Assembly (NCBI GenBank): GCA_948467395.1
Contig: CAOKDX010000018.1
Span: forward strand, 1 to 58,345
Source: an uncultured Clostridia bacterium
Lineage (GTDB): Bacteria > Bacillota > Clostridia > Lachnospirales > Lachnospiraceae
Direction: 5' to 3'
DNA: 58,345 nt
The position numbers and the translations under genes were made by a program. How positions within the stretch are numbered: the first letter of the stretch is position 1; each line of letters starts with the position of its first letter. Shown piece by piece: positions 17,057-26,594 of the stretch. The notes below the pieces were generated by a model. The model saw nothing but the letters and a program-made list of their open reading frames with translations, was not told where the DNA came from and did no database searches.

Positions 17057-18796
17057 TTACCTCTCGTCCTCAGCGTTTTTTGCCTCCCAGCGGGCAATGA
17101 TCTCCTCCAGCTTCGCCGTATACTCCTCCTGGGAACGGGAACTGTTGATCTCTCTTGCCTCTGTCTCGCTTACGCCAAATTCACTAAAGAGAATACTGGT
17201 AATCTTACTTTCCAGTTCATTATACTGAGTCAGTATCTCAAATTCATCTGCCTTATTCATTCCGGCATCGTAATTGCGTATCCCTTTTACAAGGGAATCC
17301 AGTGCCTCCAGATACATCTTCATCTCATAATAATTGGTATATGAGTTCAACTGCTTCTGCAGCTTCATACAGAGACGGATTTTATCTGCAAGCTCCTGGG
17401 AAGCCTCGGATATGTTGATTCCTGAGAGCGATTCATAGGCTCCCTCATAATCACGCTTCTCAAACTGCGTCCTGGCATTGCTGAGAGAACTTCTGTAGGA
17501 TACGGTGCGGGTTCCGAAAATAACAGTAACGCATATTAAACCAAAGAAAATCATTACGATGGCAGCCCCCACCGGATTGATCTTGCCGACAACCTCCACC
17601 GCTGCCAGCTCCGCCTTCTTTTTCTTCTTCTCTTCCTTAGCCGCTGCCTTTGCAGCCGCCTGCTCTGCCTTCGCTGCTGCCTTCTTCTCCTTCGCCTCCT
17701 GTGCGGCCGCTTCCTTCGCCTCTTTATCTGCGGCGGCCTGCTTTTCCTTCTCTTCTTTTTCAGCGGCCCGGGCTTCCTCCTCTTCTTTCTCCTTTTCCCG
17801 CTCTTTGGCTTCTTCCTCGGCAGTCTGATCCGTCACCACGTTGCCAAAAATACGTTTCCAGAAGCTGTCCTTCTTTTCCTTCTTCTCCTTTTTCTTTACC
17901 GGTTCTGCCAGGGGTACCGACGAAGGTTCTTCGGAGGGTTCATCCTCTTCCTCTGATTCGCCCGCTTCTTCCGGTCCAAAATCACCTTCCAGGGCGAAGA
18001 CATCGTCCATCGTCTCCTCTTCCTGTTCTGGTTCCTCACTATTCTCGGAATAATCCACAGCAGACAATGCATCCTGAAAGATATCTTCCATAGAGGTCGT
18101 ACTTTCTTTCGCGCTGTCGGCAAAGATGTCGTCGCTCTCATCATCACTGAATAGAGAGACCTCCGGAGCGGACATATCCTGCATCACCGGCTCCACAGGC
18201 ACATCCTCCTCCGGCTGCACCGGCTCATCTGCCATCTCGGAATCTTCTGAATAATCCTTTGACAGCATCTCCAGAAGACTGTTGATCTCATCCTCTTCAC
18301 TCTGGATGGAAACCGGCTCCTCCGGAGCGTCCGGAATCTCCATTGCCGGCTCCTCCTCTATGGATGGCAGTTCTTCCATGGCCGGAAGGTCTTCTGCCAG
18401 AATGCCGCCCATATCCAGTTCCGGAATCTCCATATCTGCCGCCGGAAGATCTTCTATGGAAATACCACCCAGGTCCAGCTCCGGGACCTCTTCCTCCATC
18501 TGCGGCACTGCCTCCTCCGGCATTTCATTTAATACCAGCTCCGGCACATCTTCCGCCGGCACGTCCTCTTCCTGCGTCAGCAGATCGTCCAGAACAAATT
18601 CCGGCACATCAAATTCATCTTCCATAACCGATTCTTTTTCCAGTTCTGGTTTTTCCGGTTCATCCTCCGAAATTCCCATACTCTTCATAAGCTCATCAAG
18701 ATAGGATTCACCGGAATTGGACTCCAGACTTTTACAATCCTCACATAAGTCCTCTCCATCTGGAATTTCCTTACCACATTTTCTGCAAATCGTCAC
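17057..18796 (-). CDS. Acidic zinc-ribbon membrane protein of unknown function
   Basis: I do not recognise a named family. The 579-residue protein begins with a zinc ribbon (Cys5, Cys8, Cys18, Cys21). Residues 40-300 are very acidic and low in complexity, with short repeats built on VPEL/IPELD followed by EDLPA. A Lys/Glu/Ala-rich coiled coil covers about 325-400, one transmembrane helix lies at about 408-428, and the last 150 residues are helical and probably outside the membrane. The GTG start has GGAGG eight bases upstream. It sits directly after cheV, which suggests, without proof, a link to signalling. Confidence 0.75.
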   Translation of the reverse strand: MTICRKCGKEIPDGEDLCEDCKSLESNSGESYLDELMKSMGISEDEPEKPELEKESVMEDEFDVPEFVLDDLLTQEEDVPAEDVPELVLNEMPEEAVPQMEEEVPELDLGGISIEDLPAADMEIPELDMGGILAEDLPAMEELPSIEEEPAMEIPDAPEEPVSIQSEEDEINSLLEMLSKDYSEDSEMADEPVQPEEDVPVEPVMQDMSAPEVSLFSDDESDDIFADSAKESTTSMEDIFQDALSAVDYSENSEEPEQEEETMDDVFALEGDFGPEEAGESEEEDEPSEEPSSVPLAEPVKKKEKKEKKDSFWKRIFGNVVTDQTAEEEAKEREKEKEEEEARAAEKEEKEKQAAADKEAKEAAAQEAKEKKAAAKAEQAAAKAAAKEEKKKKKAELAAVEVVGKINPVGAAIVMIFFGLICVTVIFGTRTVSYRSSLSNARTQFEKRDYEGAYESLSGINISEASQELADKIRLCMKLQKQLNSYTNYYEMKMYLEALDSLVKGIRNYDAGMNKADEFEILTQYNELESKITSILFSEFGVSETEAREINSSRSQEEYTAKLEEIIARWEAKNAEDER

Positions 18797-18817
18797 CGGT
18801 TACACCTCCTGTAAATT

Positions 18818-19726
18818 CTATTTTAGCAATAAATCCAGCTGGGCTACCAGCCGGCCGATCTCCGGTTTGGACAGCTGTGCGTCAACGCCCAGCGCCTCTC
18901 CTTTTTTCTTCATCTCATCATTGACCAGAGAGGAGAAGATCACGACAGGCAGCCCGGTGAAACGCGGATCCGTCTTAATCTTTTTTGTCAAATGATGGCC
19001 GTCCATCTGCGGCATCTCAATATCTGTAATGACAAGGGCTACATCCTCACCAATGACACCGCCGTCATTCATCATGCGGTCCAAGGTATTCCATGCCTCC
19101 TGCCCATTCGTCGTAGGAATCAGATGTGTATATCCCGCCTTAGTGAGACATTTCTTCAGCATTTCCAGAAGCAGAGGGGAGTCCTCTGCCAGTAAGATCG
19201 GACACTCCTGACGGCTGCGCTCTCCCAGCGCCTCGATCTCCGACAATTTGAGACCCGTTTCCGGATTGATCTCTGTCACGATCTTTTCAAAATCCAGTAC
19301 GATAACTATCTTGCCGTCAATCTTAGTAATGCCTGTGGCGATCCCCTGTCCGCCATGGCTGATGGTGCTGTCCGGTTTGACAATATCTCCCCAGGACACC
19401 CTGTGAATCCCCAGTACCTCCTGCACATGAAAAGCCGTATGCAGACGGTTGAAATTCGTGATGATATACATATCCCCGGCTGTATTCTGGTTGATGGCAA
19501 TGCCCAGCGCCCTTGCCAGATTGATCACCGTAATGATCCTCTCCCTCGGCATAAATATTCCTTCTATGTACTCATGTGCATTGGGCACCATAGTCGGCGG
19601 CTGATAGGGGCAAAGTTCACTGATCTTTGCCACATTGATCCCATAGTGCTGCGAGCCGACCACAAACTCCAAAAGCTCTAACTCATTTGTTCCACTTTCC
19701 AATAAAATTCCGGTATCCTCTGCCAT
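18818..19726 (-). CDS. cheV: Chemotaxis coupling protein CheV
   Basis: A CheW domain (about residues 14-160) fused to a receiver domain (about 175-300), the CheV layout. The receiver has the acidic pair in AEDSP, phospho-acceptor Asp235 (ITDIEMPQMDG) and Lys287. CheV couples receptors to CheA and adjusts receptor signalling through phosphorylation of its receiver. The main che cluster lies 20 kb away at 39-45 kb. It lies between a lipoprotein and the acidic zinc-ribbon protein, with no terminator seen between the three. Confidence 0.93.
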   Translation of the reverse strand: MAEDTGILLESGTNELELLEFVVGSQHYGINVAKISELCPYQPPTMVPNAHEYIEGIFMPRERIITVINLARALGIAINQNTAGDMYIITNFNRLHTAFHVQEVLGIHRVSWGDIVKPDSTISHGGQGIATGITKIDGKIVIVLDFEKIVTEINPETGLKLSEIEALGERSRQECPILLAEDSPLLLEMLKKCLTKAGYTHLIPTTNGQEAWNTLDRMMNDGGVIGEDVALVITDIEMPQMDGHHLTKKIKTDPRFTGLPVVIFSSLVNDEMKKKGEALGVDAQLSKPEIGRLVAQLDLLLK

Positions 19727-19774
19727 AATTGCTGCTCCTCCTTTTTTTCCTTCTCCTTTAGTCCTTTTTCCATC

Positions 19775-20578
19775 TTATTTTAATTGAAGATCCACTGCTT
19801 TCTTTCCCTCCTGTATCCGCAGGGTAATGCCGGACGCCTGCCGTCGCTCTTTCGACATGGTATACACCAGTACGGCATCCTCCTTGCCTCCCTTGCGGAG
19901 TGTGGTATTGAGATAATTCAGCCCGGTATTCTTCAATATGCTGATACCCGGCTCGTACTCACTGCCATCCACTTTCAGCTTATAGGAAATGTTGTTTGCC
20001 CGCCTGCCAAGGCTGACTTTCTTTTTCGCACCGCTCTTATTGTGGATCTGGAAATGAACTACCAGCAATGTTTCGTCCTTGCCAGCCGTGATGGGAATGA
20101 TCCCGTCACCGCCCTTCGGGTACTTGTCGCAAAACTGATAGGATTTATATGAAAAATCTAATCCTTTTATATGAAATAGATCATTCAGTGATACCTTTTC
20201 TGTATTATCTTCCTCTACGGACTGCCCGCTGGCTGCATCCGATTCCCCCGTAGACGTATCCTGGCTGTCTGCGCCCTCTGTCCCGGGTTCCGCTGCGGGC
20301 GTCTCCGGTGCCTCCGGCGCTGGTGTCACTTCCGGAACGGCAGGCTGTGCTGTCTCACTGGGAACGGCAGAAGGCTGTGCCGTCTGGCTCTCTTCCCCAC
20401 GGCCGCTTCTGATAAGCCTTCTTTCGTACTGGTCCGAATGCCGAAGCAGCACTCCAGCCGAATACTCAGCCACAAAATCCGATTCCTTTTCCGTCAGATC
20501 CGGTATATTCATACAGCCTCCCAGAATAAATACAACAGCCAGTAAAGTGACCATCATCCATATTCTATTGTTACGCAA
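19775..20578 (-). CDS. Lipoprotein of unknown function
   Basis: A 267-residue lipoprotein precursor: hydrophobic signal peptide and lipobox LGGC with Cys22. Residues 60-130 are a Pro/Glu/Ala-rich linker of the type that spans the cell wall. The C-terminal part (about 135-267) is rich in beta strand and resembles Ig-like DUF4352-type domains found on Clostridia surface lipoproteins, with low certainty. The start is TTG, seven bases after AGGAGG; no ATG fits better. A promoter lies just upstream, and cheV follows 48 bases downstream. Confidence 0.8.
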   Translation of the reverse strand: MRNNRIWMMVTLLAVVFILGGCMNIPDLTEKESDFVAEYSAGVLLRHSDQYERRLIRSGRGEESQTAQPSAVPSETAQPAVPEVTPAPEAPETPAAEPGTEGADSQDTSTGESDAASGQSVEEDNTEKVSLNDLFHIKGLDFSYKSYQFCDKYPKGGDGIIPITAGKDETLLVVHFQIHNKSGAKKKVSLGRRANNISYKLKVDGSEYEPGISILKNTGLNYLNTTLRKGGKEDAVLVYTMSKERRQASGITLRIQEGKKAVDLQLK

Positions 20579-20618
20579 GTTTCCCCCTCCTTCTTGTCAT
20601 CAGAATACATTTATACAT

Positions 20619-20647
20619 AGTATAACACAAAAATCTCCATTCATCAA
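20619..20647 (-). promoter_or_regulatory. Promoter of the lipoprotein-cheV run
   Basis: TTGATG (20642-20647) and TATACT (20619-20624) with a 17-base spacer on the minus strand, about 40 bases before the TTG start. It lies just past the end of the histidine kinase gene. Confidence 0.6.
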
Positions 20648-20659
20648 TCAGCACTTTTA

Positions 20660-22237
20660 TTATTCCGGGTTTTTTACCGCCGGGACAGACGCAGAATGAA
20701 CGGCAATATCCAGCTCAAACCAGAACTCGACCCCGTTGTCATAATTCCTGACGCCGTATTTCTGATTGTGCGCTTCCATCACTGCCTTGACAATGGACAG
20801 ACCGATGCCATTGCCGCCGTACTCCCTTGTGTGGGCCTTATCCACCTTATAAAATTTTGTCCATATTTTGTCAATATCCTCCTCCGGAATGGGGTCTCCG
20901 GTATTGAATACGCTGACCCGGACAAGTCCATTCTCCAGCGTTGTCTTGATCTCTATCTTTTTCTCATATTTCACATGGTTCAGGGCATTGCTAACATAAT
21001 TCATCACGACCTCCTCGATCATGTACTCATCTGCCCACACCATAATGGGTTCCCCGCTGCGGCGGCAGGATAAGGACGCCTCATTCTGCTGGAACAATAT
21101 CTCCGTGGAATGAATGACATAATCCAGCACATGATTCAGATCAAAATGTTCCAGGTGGACGCTGCCGTTTCCAAATTCCAGCTGATTCAGGTTCAGCAGC
21201 TTCTTTACCATCTTATTCATCTTGTTTGCCTCATCCACGATCACTTCACAGTAAAAATCCCTGCTCTCCGGATCGTCGTGGATATTTTCCTGCAGCCCCT
21301 CCGCGTACCCCTGGATCAGTGCGATGGGAGTCTTCAGCTCGTGGGACACATTGGCGAGGAATTCCTGTCTCATCTCTTCCTGCTGGGAGCGCCGGTCGAG
21401 ATCCACCTGCAGTTCATTGTTCGCCGTCTTGAGCTCGGAGATCGTCCGCTCCAGCTCATCCGACAGCGCATTCATACTGCTGCCCAGTACGCCGATCTCA
21501 TCATCCCTCTCGTCCTCATAACGGGATGAAAAATTCAGGTTCTTCATATCCCTGGCGTGCCTGGCCAGCCTCAGAATAGGCTTTGTATACTGATTGCTGA
21601 TAAAGAGCATGATAAAAGTGCCGATAATAACAATAACGATACCCGTATGGGTGAGAAACTGGTTTGACACCTGTGCACTCTCCTGAATGCTCTGATAATT
21701 CGCACGAAGATACACCCAGTAATTCTTCGGCATCTGACCTGTCAATTCAATATAGTTGGATTCCACCCGCTGGTCATACACCTTATATACCGCATATTCC
21801 CCGGAGTTGCTCAGGAGTTCACAGTTCTCATCCAGCGGCGTCCCATAGTACATGGATTTGACATATTTTCCCACCTGCTCCCATGTAACCCTCTGAAGAC
21901 GGTCCGAATTCGCCGGATACACATAATCCAGTGTGGCGATCTCCCCGGAACCGGAATAGATCTCCACCTGCATAATATATACGCTGACATTGGAATTGCT
22001 GCTGAGAGTGTCCAGCCGGTCATACAGACGGCTGAGCTGCTCCGCCGTCTGGCTTCCCCAGTCGACGCCGTCACAGATGTCCACCGTCTGCGCATAGACC
22101 CTCTTCATCTGCGACACCTTGGTCCGCTGGTAGAAATCCGGCAGAAGAAACAGATTGGCAAGGCACATGCAGCAGATCGTAAGTATGAGCATGCCAGAAA
22201 ATATGACAATAAGCCTTGTCCTCATGGAACTTTTCAT
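20660..22237 (-). CDS. Membrane sensor histidine kinase
   Basis: A 525-residue kinase paired with the response regulator just upstream. Layout: transmembrane helix about 9-31, extracytoplasmic sensor of about 165 residues, second helix about 198-214, HAMP about 215-270, HisKA with phospho-acceptor His299 (ANVSHELKTP) and a C-terminal ATPase with the GNGIGLSIV loop. It belongs to the OmpR-type two-component kinases. The signal is unknown; the upstream membrane chaperone and small membrane protein hint at an envelope condition. The ATG has GGAGG seven bases upstream. Confidence 0.93.
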   Translation of the reverse strand: MKSSMRTRLIVIFSGMLILTICCMCLANLFLLPDFYQRTKVSQMKRVYAQTVDICDGVDWGSQTAEQLSRLYDRLDTLSSNSNVSVYIMQVEIYSGSGEIATLDYVYPANSDRLQRVTWEQVGKYVKSMYYGTPLDENCELLSNSGEYAVYKVYDQRVESNYIELTGQMPKNYWVYLRANYQSIQESAQVSNQFLTHTGIVIVIIGTFIMLFISNQYTKPILRLARHARDMKNLNFSSRYEDERDDEIGVLGSSMNALSDELERTISELKTANNELQVDLDRRSQQEEMRQEFLANVSHELKTPIALIQGYAEGLQENIHDDPESRDFYCEVIVDEANKMNKMVKKLLNLNQLEFGNGSVHLEHFDLNHVLDYVIHSTEILFQQNEASLSCRRSGEPIMVWADEYMIEEVVMNYVSNALNHVKYEKKIEIKTTLENGLVRVSVFNTGDPIPEEDIDKIWTKFYKVDKAHTREYGGNGIGLSIVKAVMEAHNQKYGVRNYDNGVEFWFELDIAVHSASVPAVKNPE

Positions 22238-22288
22238 TATGACCTCCGGTTATACATGCTGATTGCTTTGACCGATGCGGAACAACAA

Positions 22289-22960
22289 TTACACCTCGAA
22301 TTTATACCCCATTCCCCATATCGTCTTGATATAGCTCCCATACTTGCCCATTTTGCTCCGCAGCTTCTTGACATGAGTATCAATGGTCCTAGCATCGCCA
22401 AAATAATCATAATCCCATACATGATTGAGAATTTTCTCCCGGGAGAGGGCGATGTCCTTATTTTCCATAAAATAAGAGAGCAGCTCAAATTCCTTGAAGC
22501 TGAGATCGATCTTCTTTCCATCGATAAGAACCTCATGGGCCGTTCTGTTCAGAAGAATACCGCCATACTCAATATTTTCCTCCGATGCCGCATTGGATCG
22601 TCGGAGAAGCGCCTGCACTCTGGCCACAAGAATCTTGGGGCTGAAAGGCTTTGCAATATATTCGTCCACCCCCAGTTCAAACCCCCGCAGCTCATCCCTC
22701 TCATCCCCGCGGGCTGTCAGCATAATGATCGGAACCTTTGAATACTGACGGATCTCCCGGCAGGTCTGCCAGCCATCCATCTTTGGCATCATGACATCCA
22801 GAATCACCAGAACGATATCCCTGTTCTCCAGAAATATATCCACTGCCTCTTCCCCGTCAGCGGCTTCCAGTACGGTGAAATCCTGTTTGGTCAGAAAATC
22901 CCGGACCAGCTTTCTCATCCTCTGTTCATCATCTACTACCAAAATCGTATTCTCAGCCAT
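22289..22960 (-). CDS. OmpR/PhoB family response regulator
   Basis: A 223-residue DNA-binding regulator: receiver (about 1-120) with Asp10-Asp11, phospho-acceptor Asp55 (LDVMMPKMDG) and Lys104, and a winged-helix output domain (about 130-223, with GDARTIDTHVKKLRSKMG). It overlaps the end of the preceding gene by eight bases and is followed by its kinase. Targets are unknown. Confidence 0.95.
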   Translation of the reverse strand: MAENTILVVDDEQRMRKLVRDFLTKQDFTVLEAADGEEAVDIFLENRDIVLVILDVMMPKMDGWQTCREIRQYSKVPIIMLTARGDERDELRGFELGVDEYIAKPFSPKILVARVQALLRRSNAASEENIEYGGILLNRTAHEVLIDGKKIDLSFKEFELLSYFMENKDIALSREKILNHVWDYDYFGDARTIDTHVKKLRSKMGKYGSYIKTIWGMGYKFEV

Positions 22961-23510
22961 TCTGATCTGCTCCTTCCTGTCGTTCCAGCTGTTCCTGTTT
23001 TTTATGTAATTCGTTTTCCCAATCCTTGTATTTATCTATCAGTTCTTCTTCCATATTAGCTTTATAATTTGTAAAAAATGTGAAAATCGAATACTCAAAC
23101 TTAAAATTGATCACCACAAAACCCGCTAACAGTACCACCAGGGCAGCCACTGCGATCTTCAATTTCTTGTTCAGAAGCACCTGCCCCTCATATTTCTTCT
23201 TAAACCGGTCCTGCCGGACCGGAATCAACGGCACTTCGGCCGGCTCCTCCGGTTCCTTTCCCGGAATATCCACCAGATCCTCCTCCCGGGCGGCTCCTCC
23301 CCGGATTATCGTTTCCCGCAGCTCCTCCAGAAATGCATACCCCACCAACGTCTTAAAATAATTTTCTTTGATCAGTTTATTGTACAGCTTCAGCGCTTTC
23401 CCCGCATCCGACAGATCTGTCTTCGTCCGGAGCTGCCGCACGAAATCGTTTTCCCTGCGGGCGCTGCGTCTCTCTTCATCAAACTGATCCGCTGCCTCTT
23501 TCTCCGCCAT
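22953..23510 (-). CDS. Single-pass membrane protein of unknown function
   Basis: A 185-residue protein with a charged, helical N-terminal part (1-70), a proline/glutamate stretch (80-100), one transmembrane helix at about 117-136 and a highly charged helical tail. I do not recognise a family. It is wedged between the FKBP-like chaperone and the response regulator and overlaps the regulator start by eight bases, so it is probably part of the same operon and might serve as an accessory to the two-component system. Confidence 0.65.
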   Translation of the reverse strand: MAEKEAADQFDEERRSARRENDFVRQLRTKTDLSDAGKALKLYNKLIKENYFKTLVGYAFLEELRETIIRGGAAREEDLVDIPGKEPEEPAEVPLIPVRQDRFKKKYEGQVLLNKKLKIAVAALVVLLAGFVVINFKFEYSIFTFFTNYKANMEEELIDKYKDWENELHKKQEQLERQEGADQNG

Positions 23511-23539
23511 AGTTACTCAGTCCTTTCTTACCTTCCATC

Positions 23540-24652
23540 TCATATCAGCTTTGCATTGCTTCCCACGTATTCCTGCACGAAAAGAAGCATCATGTCATCT
23601 TTTGGATGGCTGCCGTAATCCTCTCTGTACTCCTGTTCCAGCTCCTTCAGTGTCTTTCCGCTGTTCTCCGGATATTCCATGCTGCTGAGAAGATATTTCT
23701 CATAGGCAGCATCATCAAAGATCAGCTGTTCCCTTGCAATAATGGTCTTGACAGCCATTCTCTCCATTACGGTCTCCTGAGCCAGCTCCGGCAGCGATTC
23801 CTCCGTCATTCCAAACCCCTGCAGCAGTTCTTCATAGGACATGCCCTGCAGCTCGGCAAATGCCTTATACTGCTCTTTCTGGCTGCCCTCTTCCTCTTCC
23901 ACCGCTCCCTCGGGATACCGCACCACCTCGCAGTTCTCCAAAACCGTACCCCAGGCAATCTCCCCGGCATACTCCGGCAGCCCATTCTGTTTCTTCAAAG
24001 TCTCCCGCACACCGGCAACGTATTTTTCCACCGTGGGATATTTGCCCTTACTGAACTTGTTGGCATAATAGTCGTCGAATCTGCCCTTTATCGTAATTTT
24101 GAAATCTACCGTCTCACCGGAAAGCTCTTCATAGGAATCATCGTAGACTACAGCTGCCGATACTTTGTCACCGGGCTCTTTTCCGATAAGGCTCTCTTCA
24201 AAGGCCTCCTCCAGGGCAAGATCTCCCACCCGCAGCACCGCATCCTCCTCCGAAAGCTCCTCGTACTCCTCTCCGTCAATATACCCTTTATAATCAACGC
24301 AGACATAATCCCCCTTACGGATCCTGCCCTTGTGATCCTTCTTCATTTTCAGAAGCTTAGGTTCCATCGCTTCCAGCACCTCGTCCTCCGTCGGCTCCGT
24401 ATCCACCTCTATCCCCTTGTAATCTCCCAGCTTCAGAGCTCCGGTACTGGCATAATCAGCTACGGCACCGTCCTTCGAAGCATCGGCGTCTGCCTTCACC
24501 GCTGCAGAGGTTGCCGTGCTCTGTTTGTTATCCACCACCCTTTTTTTTCCCTGTCTTCCAAAATAAACGCTCCCTATAATGATTCCCGCCGCAGCCGCCA
24601 TTGCCACACAGACCAGTATGACGATAAGGGCTGTTTTCTTTTTTCTGTCCAC
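23540..24652 (-). CDS. Membrane-anchored FKBP / trigger-factor-like peptidyl-prolyl isomerase
   Basis: A 370-residue protein with an N-terminal anchor (about 9-29) and a Ser/Ala/Asp-rich linker. An FKBP-type domain follows at about 115-205 (KGDYVCVDYKGYIDGEEYE), then helices resembling the trigger factor C-terminal domain. The ribosome-binding domain of trigger factor is missing and the anchor places it outside the membrane, so a folding role for exported proteins is inferred. The GTG start has AAGGAG nine bases upstream. It heads a run with a small membrane protein and a two-component system. Confidence 0.82.
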   Translation of the reverse strand: MDRKKKTALIVILVCVAMAAAAGIIIGSVYFGRQGKKRVVDNKQSTATSAAVKADADASKDGAVADYASTGALKLGDYKGIEVDTEPTEDEVLEAMEPKLLKMKKDHKGRIRKGDYVCVDYKGYIDGEEYEELSEEDAVLRVGDLALEEAFEESLIGKEPGDKVSAAVVYDDSYEELSGETVDFKITIKGRFDDYYANKFSKGKYPTVEKYVAGVRETLKKQNGLPEYAGEIAWGTVLENCEVVRYPEGAVEEEEGSQKEQYKAFAELQGMSYEELLQGFGMTEESLPELAQETVMERMAVKTIIAREQLIFDDAAYEKYLLSSMEYPENSGKTLKELEQEYREDYGSHPKDDMMLLFVQEYVGSNAKLI

Positions 24653-24679
24653 GCCAGTCAGCTCCTTTCAACCAGTAAA

Positions 24680-24748
24680 GCAGATGCCGCCCCGGCCCGC
24701 GGGCATCCGTCCCGGATGGACCGGATCCCGCAGCCGGGCAGCATCTGC
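24680..24748 (-). terminator. Large GC-rich hairpin after leuD
   Basis: Outer stem: 24680-24687 pairs with 24741-24748, then one mismatch, then 24689-24695 pairs with 24733-24739. Inside it a second small hairpin forms at 24704-24718. It begins eight bases beyond the leuD stop, as a terminator would, but the RNA continues with UUUACUGG rather than a U run. It may also act as a leader structure of the FKBP-like gene. Confidence 0.5.
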
Positions 24749-24755
24749 CCCCTAT

Positions 24756-25247
24756 TCAGTCTTCCTTATTGTTAATATAATTCATCAGGCCCTCTGCCTT
24801 AATGATGCGCTGCATAAATTCCGGAAATGCCTGACCCTGATAGGTTTCTCTTTTCGTCTTATTCGTAATCACGCCGCTGTCAAAATCAATCTCCACCTCA
24901 TCTCCCGCGTCAATCCTCTCGGAAGCCTCCCTGCACTCAATGATCGGAAGGCCGATATTAATCGCATTGCGGTAGAAAATGCGGGCAAAGGTCTCTGCGA
25001 TAACACAGCTCACGCCGGAAGCCTTAATGGCGATGGGCGCATGTTCACGGGACGAACCGCAGCCAAAATTCTTCTCAGCTACGACAATATCTCCCTTACA
25101 CACATTTTTAACGAAATCCCTGTCTATGTCCTCCATACAATGTGTGGCCAGCTCTGCCGGATCTGAGGAATTCAGATAACGGGCCGGGATAATAACATCT
25201 GTGTCCACATTGTCTCCATATTTAAATACTTTTCCTGTCGCTCTCAT
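24756..25247 (-). CDS. leuD: 3-Isopropylmalate dehydratase small subunit
   Basis: Small subunit of the leucine pathway isomerase that converts 2-isopropylmalate to 3-isopropylmalate. The 163-residue protein begins [19 protein letters not shown] and contains [11 protein letters not shown], the swivelling-domain signature. I chose the ATG at 25247, with GGAGG five bases upstream, over a TTG at 25259. It follows leuC by 16 bases. The other leucine genes (leuA, leuB) are not in the window. Confidence 0.96.
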   Translation of the reverse strand: MRATGKVFKYGDNVDTDVIIPARYLNSSDPAELATHCMEDIDRDFVKNVCKGDIVVAEKNFGCGSSREHAPIAIKASGVSCVIAETFARIFYRNAINIGLPIIECREASERIDAGDEVEIDFDSGVITNKTKRETYQGQAFPEFMQRIIKAEGLMNYINNKED

Positions 25248-25263
25248 AGTTTCCTCCAATCCA

Positions 25264-26529
25264 TTATAATCCCAGCTCTGCCGGTTCGGAAATCTTTCCG
25301 GTCACCGCACTGGCCGCCGCCACTGCCGGACTTGCCAGATACACTTCCGAATCCACATGTCCCATACGTCCGACGAAATTCCGGTTAGTGGTGGACACCG
25401 CCCGCTCTCCCGCTGCCAAAATGCCCATGTAACCACCCAGACACGGACCGCAGGTGGGAGTGCTGACAACAGCCCCCGCCCTCACAAAGATCTGGGTCAG
25501 CCCCTCTTCAATAGCCTGCAGATAGATCTCCTGGGTCGCGGGGATAACAATACAGCGGATTCCCTTCTTTACCTTTCTTCCCTCCAGAATCCTGGCCGCC
25601 ACTCTCATATCTTCAATCCGTCCATTGGTACAGGAGCCAATGACTACCTGATCGATGGCCACATCCCCGGATTCCCTTACCGTCTTTGTATTTTCCGGCA
25701 GATGCGGAAAGGCAACCGTAGGCTCCAATTCTCCCAGATCAATTGTAATAGTCTCATCATAAACGGCATCCTCATCCGCCTCATAAACCGTATACTCTTT
25801 CTTTGAATGCTCCTTCATATAAGCAATGGTCTTGTCATCCACCGGGAAAATACCGTTCTTTGCCCCGGCCTCAATGGCCATATTGGCAATGGTAAACCGA
25901 TCATCCATGGAAAGCTCCGCCACCCCTTCCCCTGTAAATTCCAGGGAACGGTACAGCGCCCCGTCCACTCCGATCCGGCCGATCAGATGCAGGATCACAT
26001 CCTTGCCGCTGACCCACCGGTTCATCTTTCCTGTCAGCACCACTTTTATAGCAGAGGGCACCTTGAACCATGCCTTTCCGGTGATCATGCCGGCTCCCAT
26101 ATCCGTGCTGCCCACGCCGGTGGAAAAAGCTCCCAGCGCGCCATAAGTACATGTATGGGAATCCGCCCCGATACATGTCTCTCCCGCCACAATCAGTCCC
26201 TTCTCTGGCAGAAGGGCATGCTCAATCCCCATCTCTCCCACTTCAAAATAATTCGTAATCCCCTGCTCCCTTGCGTATTCCCGGACACACCTGCAGTGCT
26301 CCGCACTCTTGATATCCTTATTGGGCGCAAAGTGATCCGGCACAAGAGCTATCTTATCCTTATCGAAAACTGTTTTTTTATTTAATTTTTCTACCTCATG
26401 GATCGCCACCGGCCCGGTTATATCATTCGCCAGAACCAGATCCAGATCCGCCTCAATCAGCTGCCCGGCTGCCACGGATTCCAGTCCGGCATGGGCCGCC
26501 AGTATTTTCTGGGTCATTGTCATTCCCAT
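25264..26529 (-). CDS. leuC: 3-Isopropylmalate dehydratase large subunit
   Basis: Large, [4Fe-4S]-bearing subunit of isopropylmalate isomerase. The 421-residue length fits the shorter clostridial/archaeal type. Cluster cysteines are visible in SCTNGR and TCGPCLGG, and [15 protein letters not shown] is the aconitase signature. The ATG at 26529 has GGAGG nine bases upstream, with two further in-frame ATGs. It is coupled with leuD and probably has its own promoter downstream of dut. Confidence 0.96.
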   Translation of the reverse strand: MGMTMTQKILAAHAGLESVAAGQLIEADLDLVLANDITGPVAIHEVEKLNKKTVFDKDKIALVPDHFAPNKDIKSAEHCRCVREYAREQGITNYFEVGEMGIEHALLPEKGLIVAGETCIGADSHTCTYGALGAFSTGVGSTDMGAGMITGKAWFKVPSAIKVVLTGKMNRWVSGKDVILHLIGRIGVDGALYRSLEFTGEGVAELSMDDRFTIANMAIEAGAKNGIFPVDDKTIAYMKEHSKKEYTVYEADEDAVYDETITIDLGELEPTVAFPHLPENTKTVRESGDVAIDQVVIGSCTNGRIEDMRVAARILEGRKVKKGIRCIVIPATQEIYLQAIEEGLTQIFVRAGAVVSTPTCGPCLGGYMGILAAGERAVSTTNRNFVGRMGHVDSEVYLASPAVAAASAVTGKISEPAELGL

Positions 26530-26565
26530 GATACGTTACCTCCATTTATTCTTGTTCACTCTATC

Positions 26566-26594
26566 ATAATAACAGAAACATTCCCTTTTGTCTA
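26566..26594 (-). promoter_or_regulatory. Probable promoter of leuCD
   Basis: TAGACA (26589-26594) overlaps the dut stop, and TATTAT (26566-26571) follows after 17 bases on the minus strand. The leuC start is about 37 bases further on. I saw no T-box or leucine leader peptide in this 62-base gap. Confidence 0.5.
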
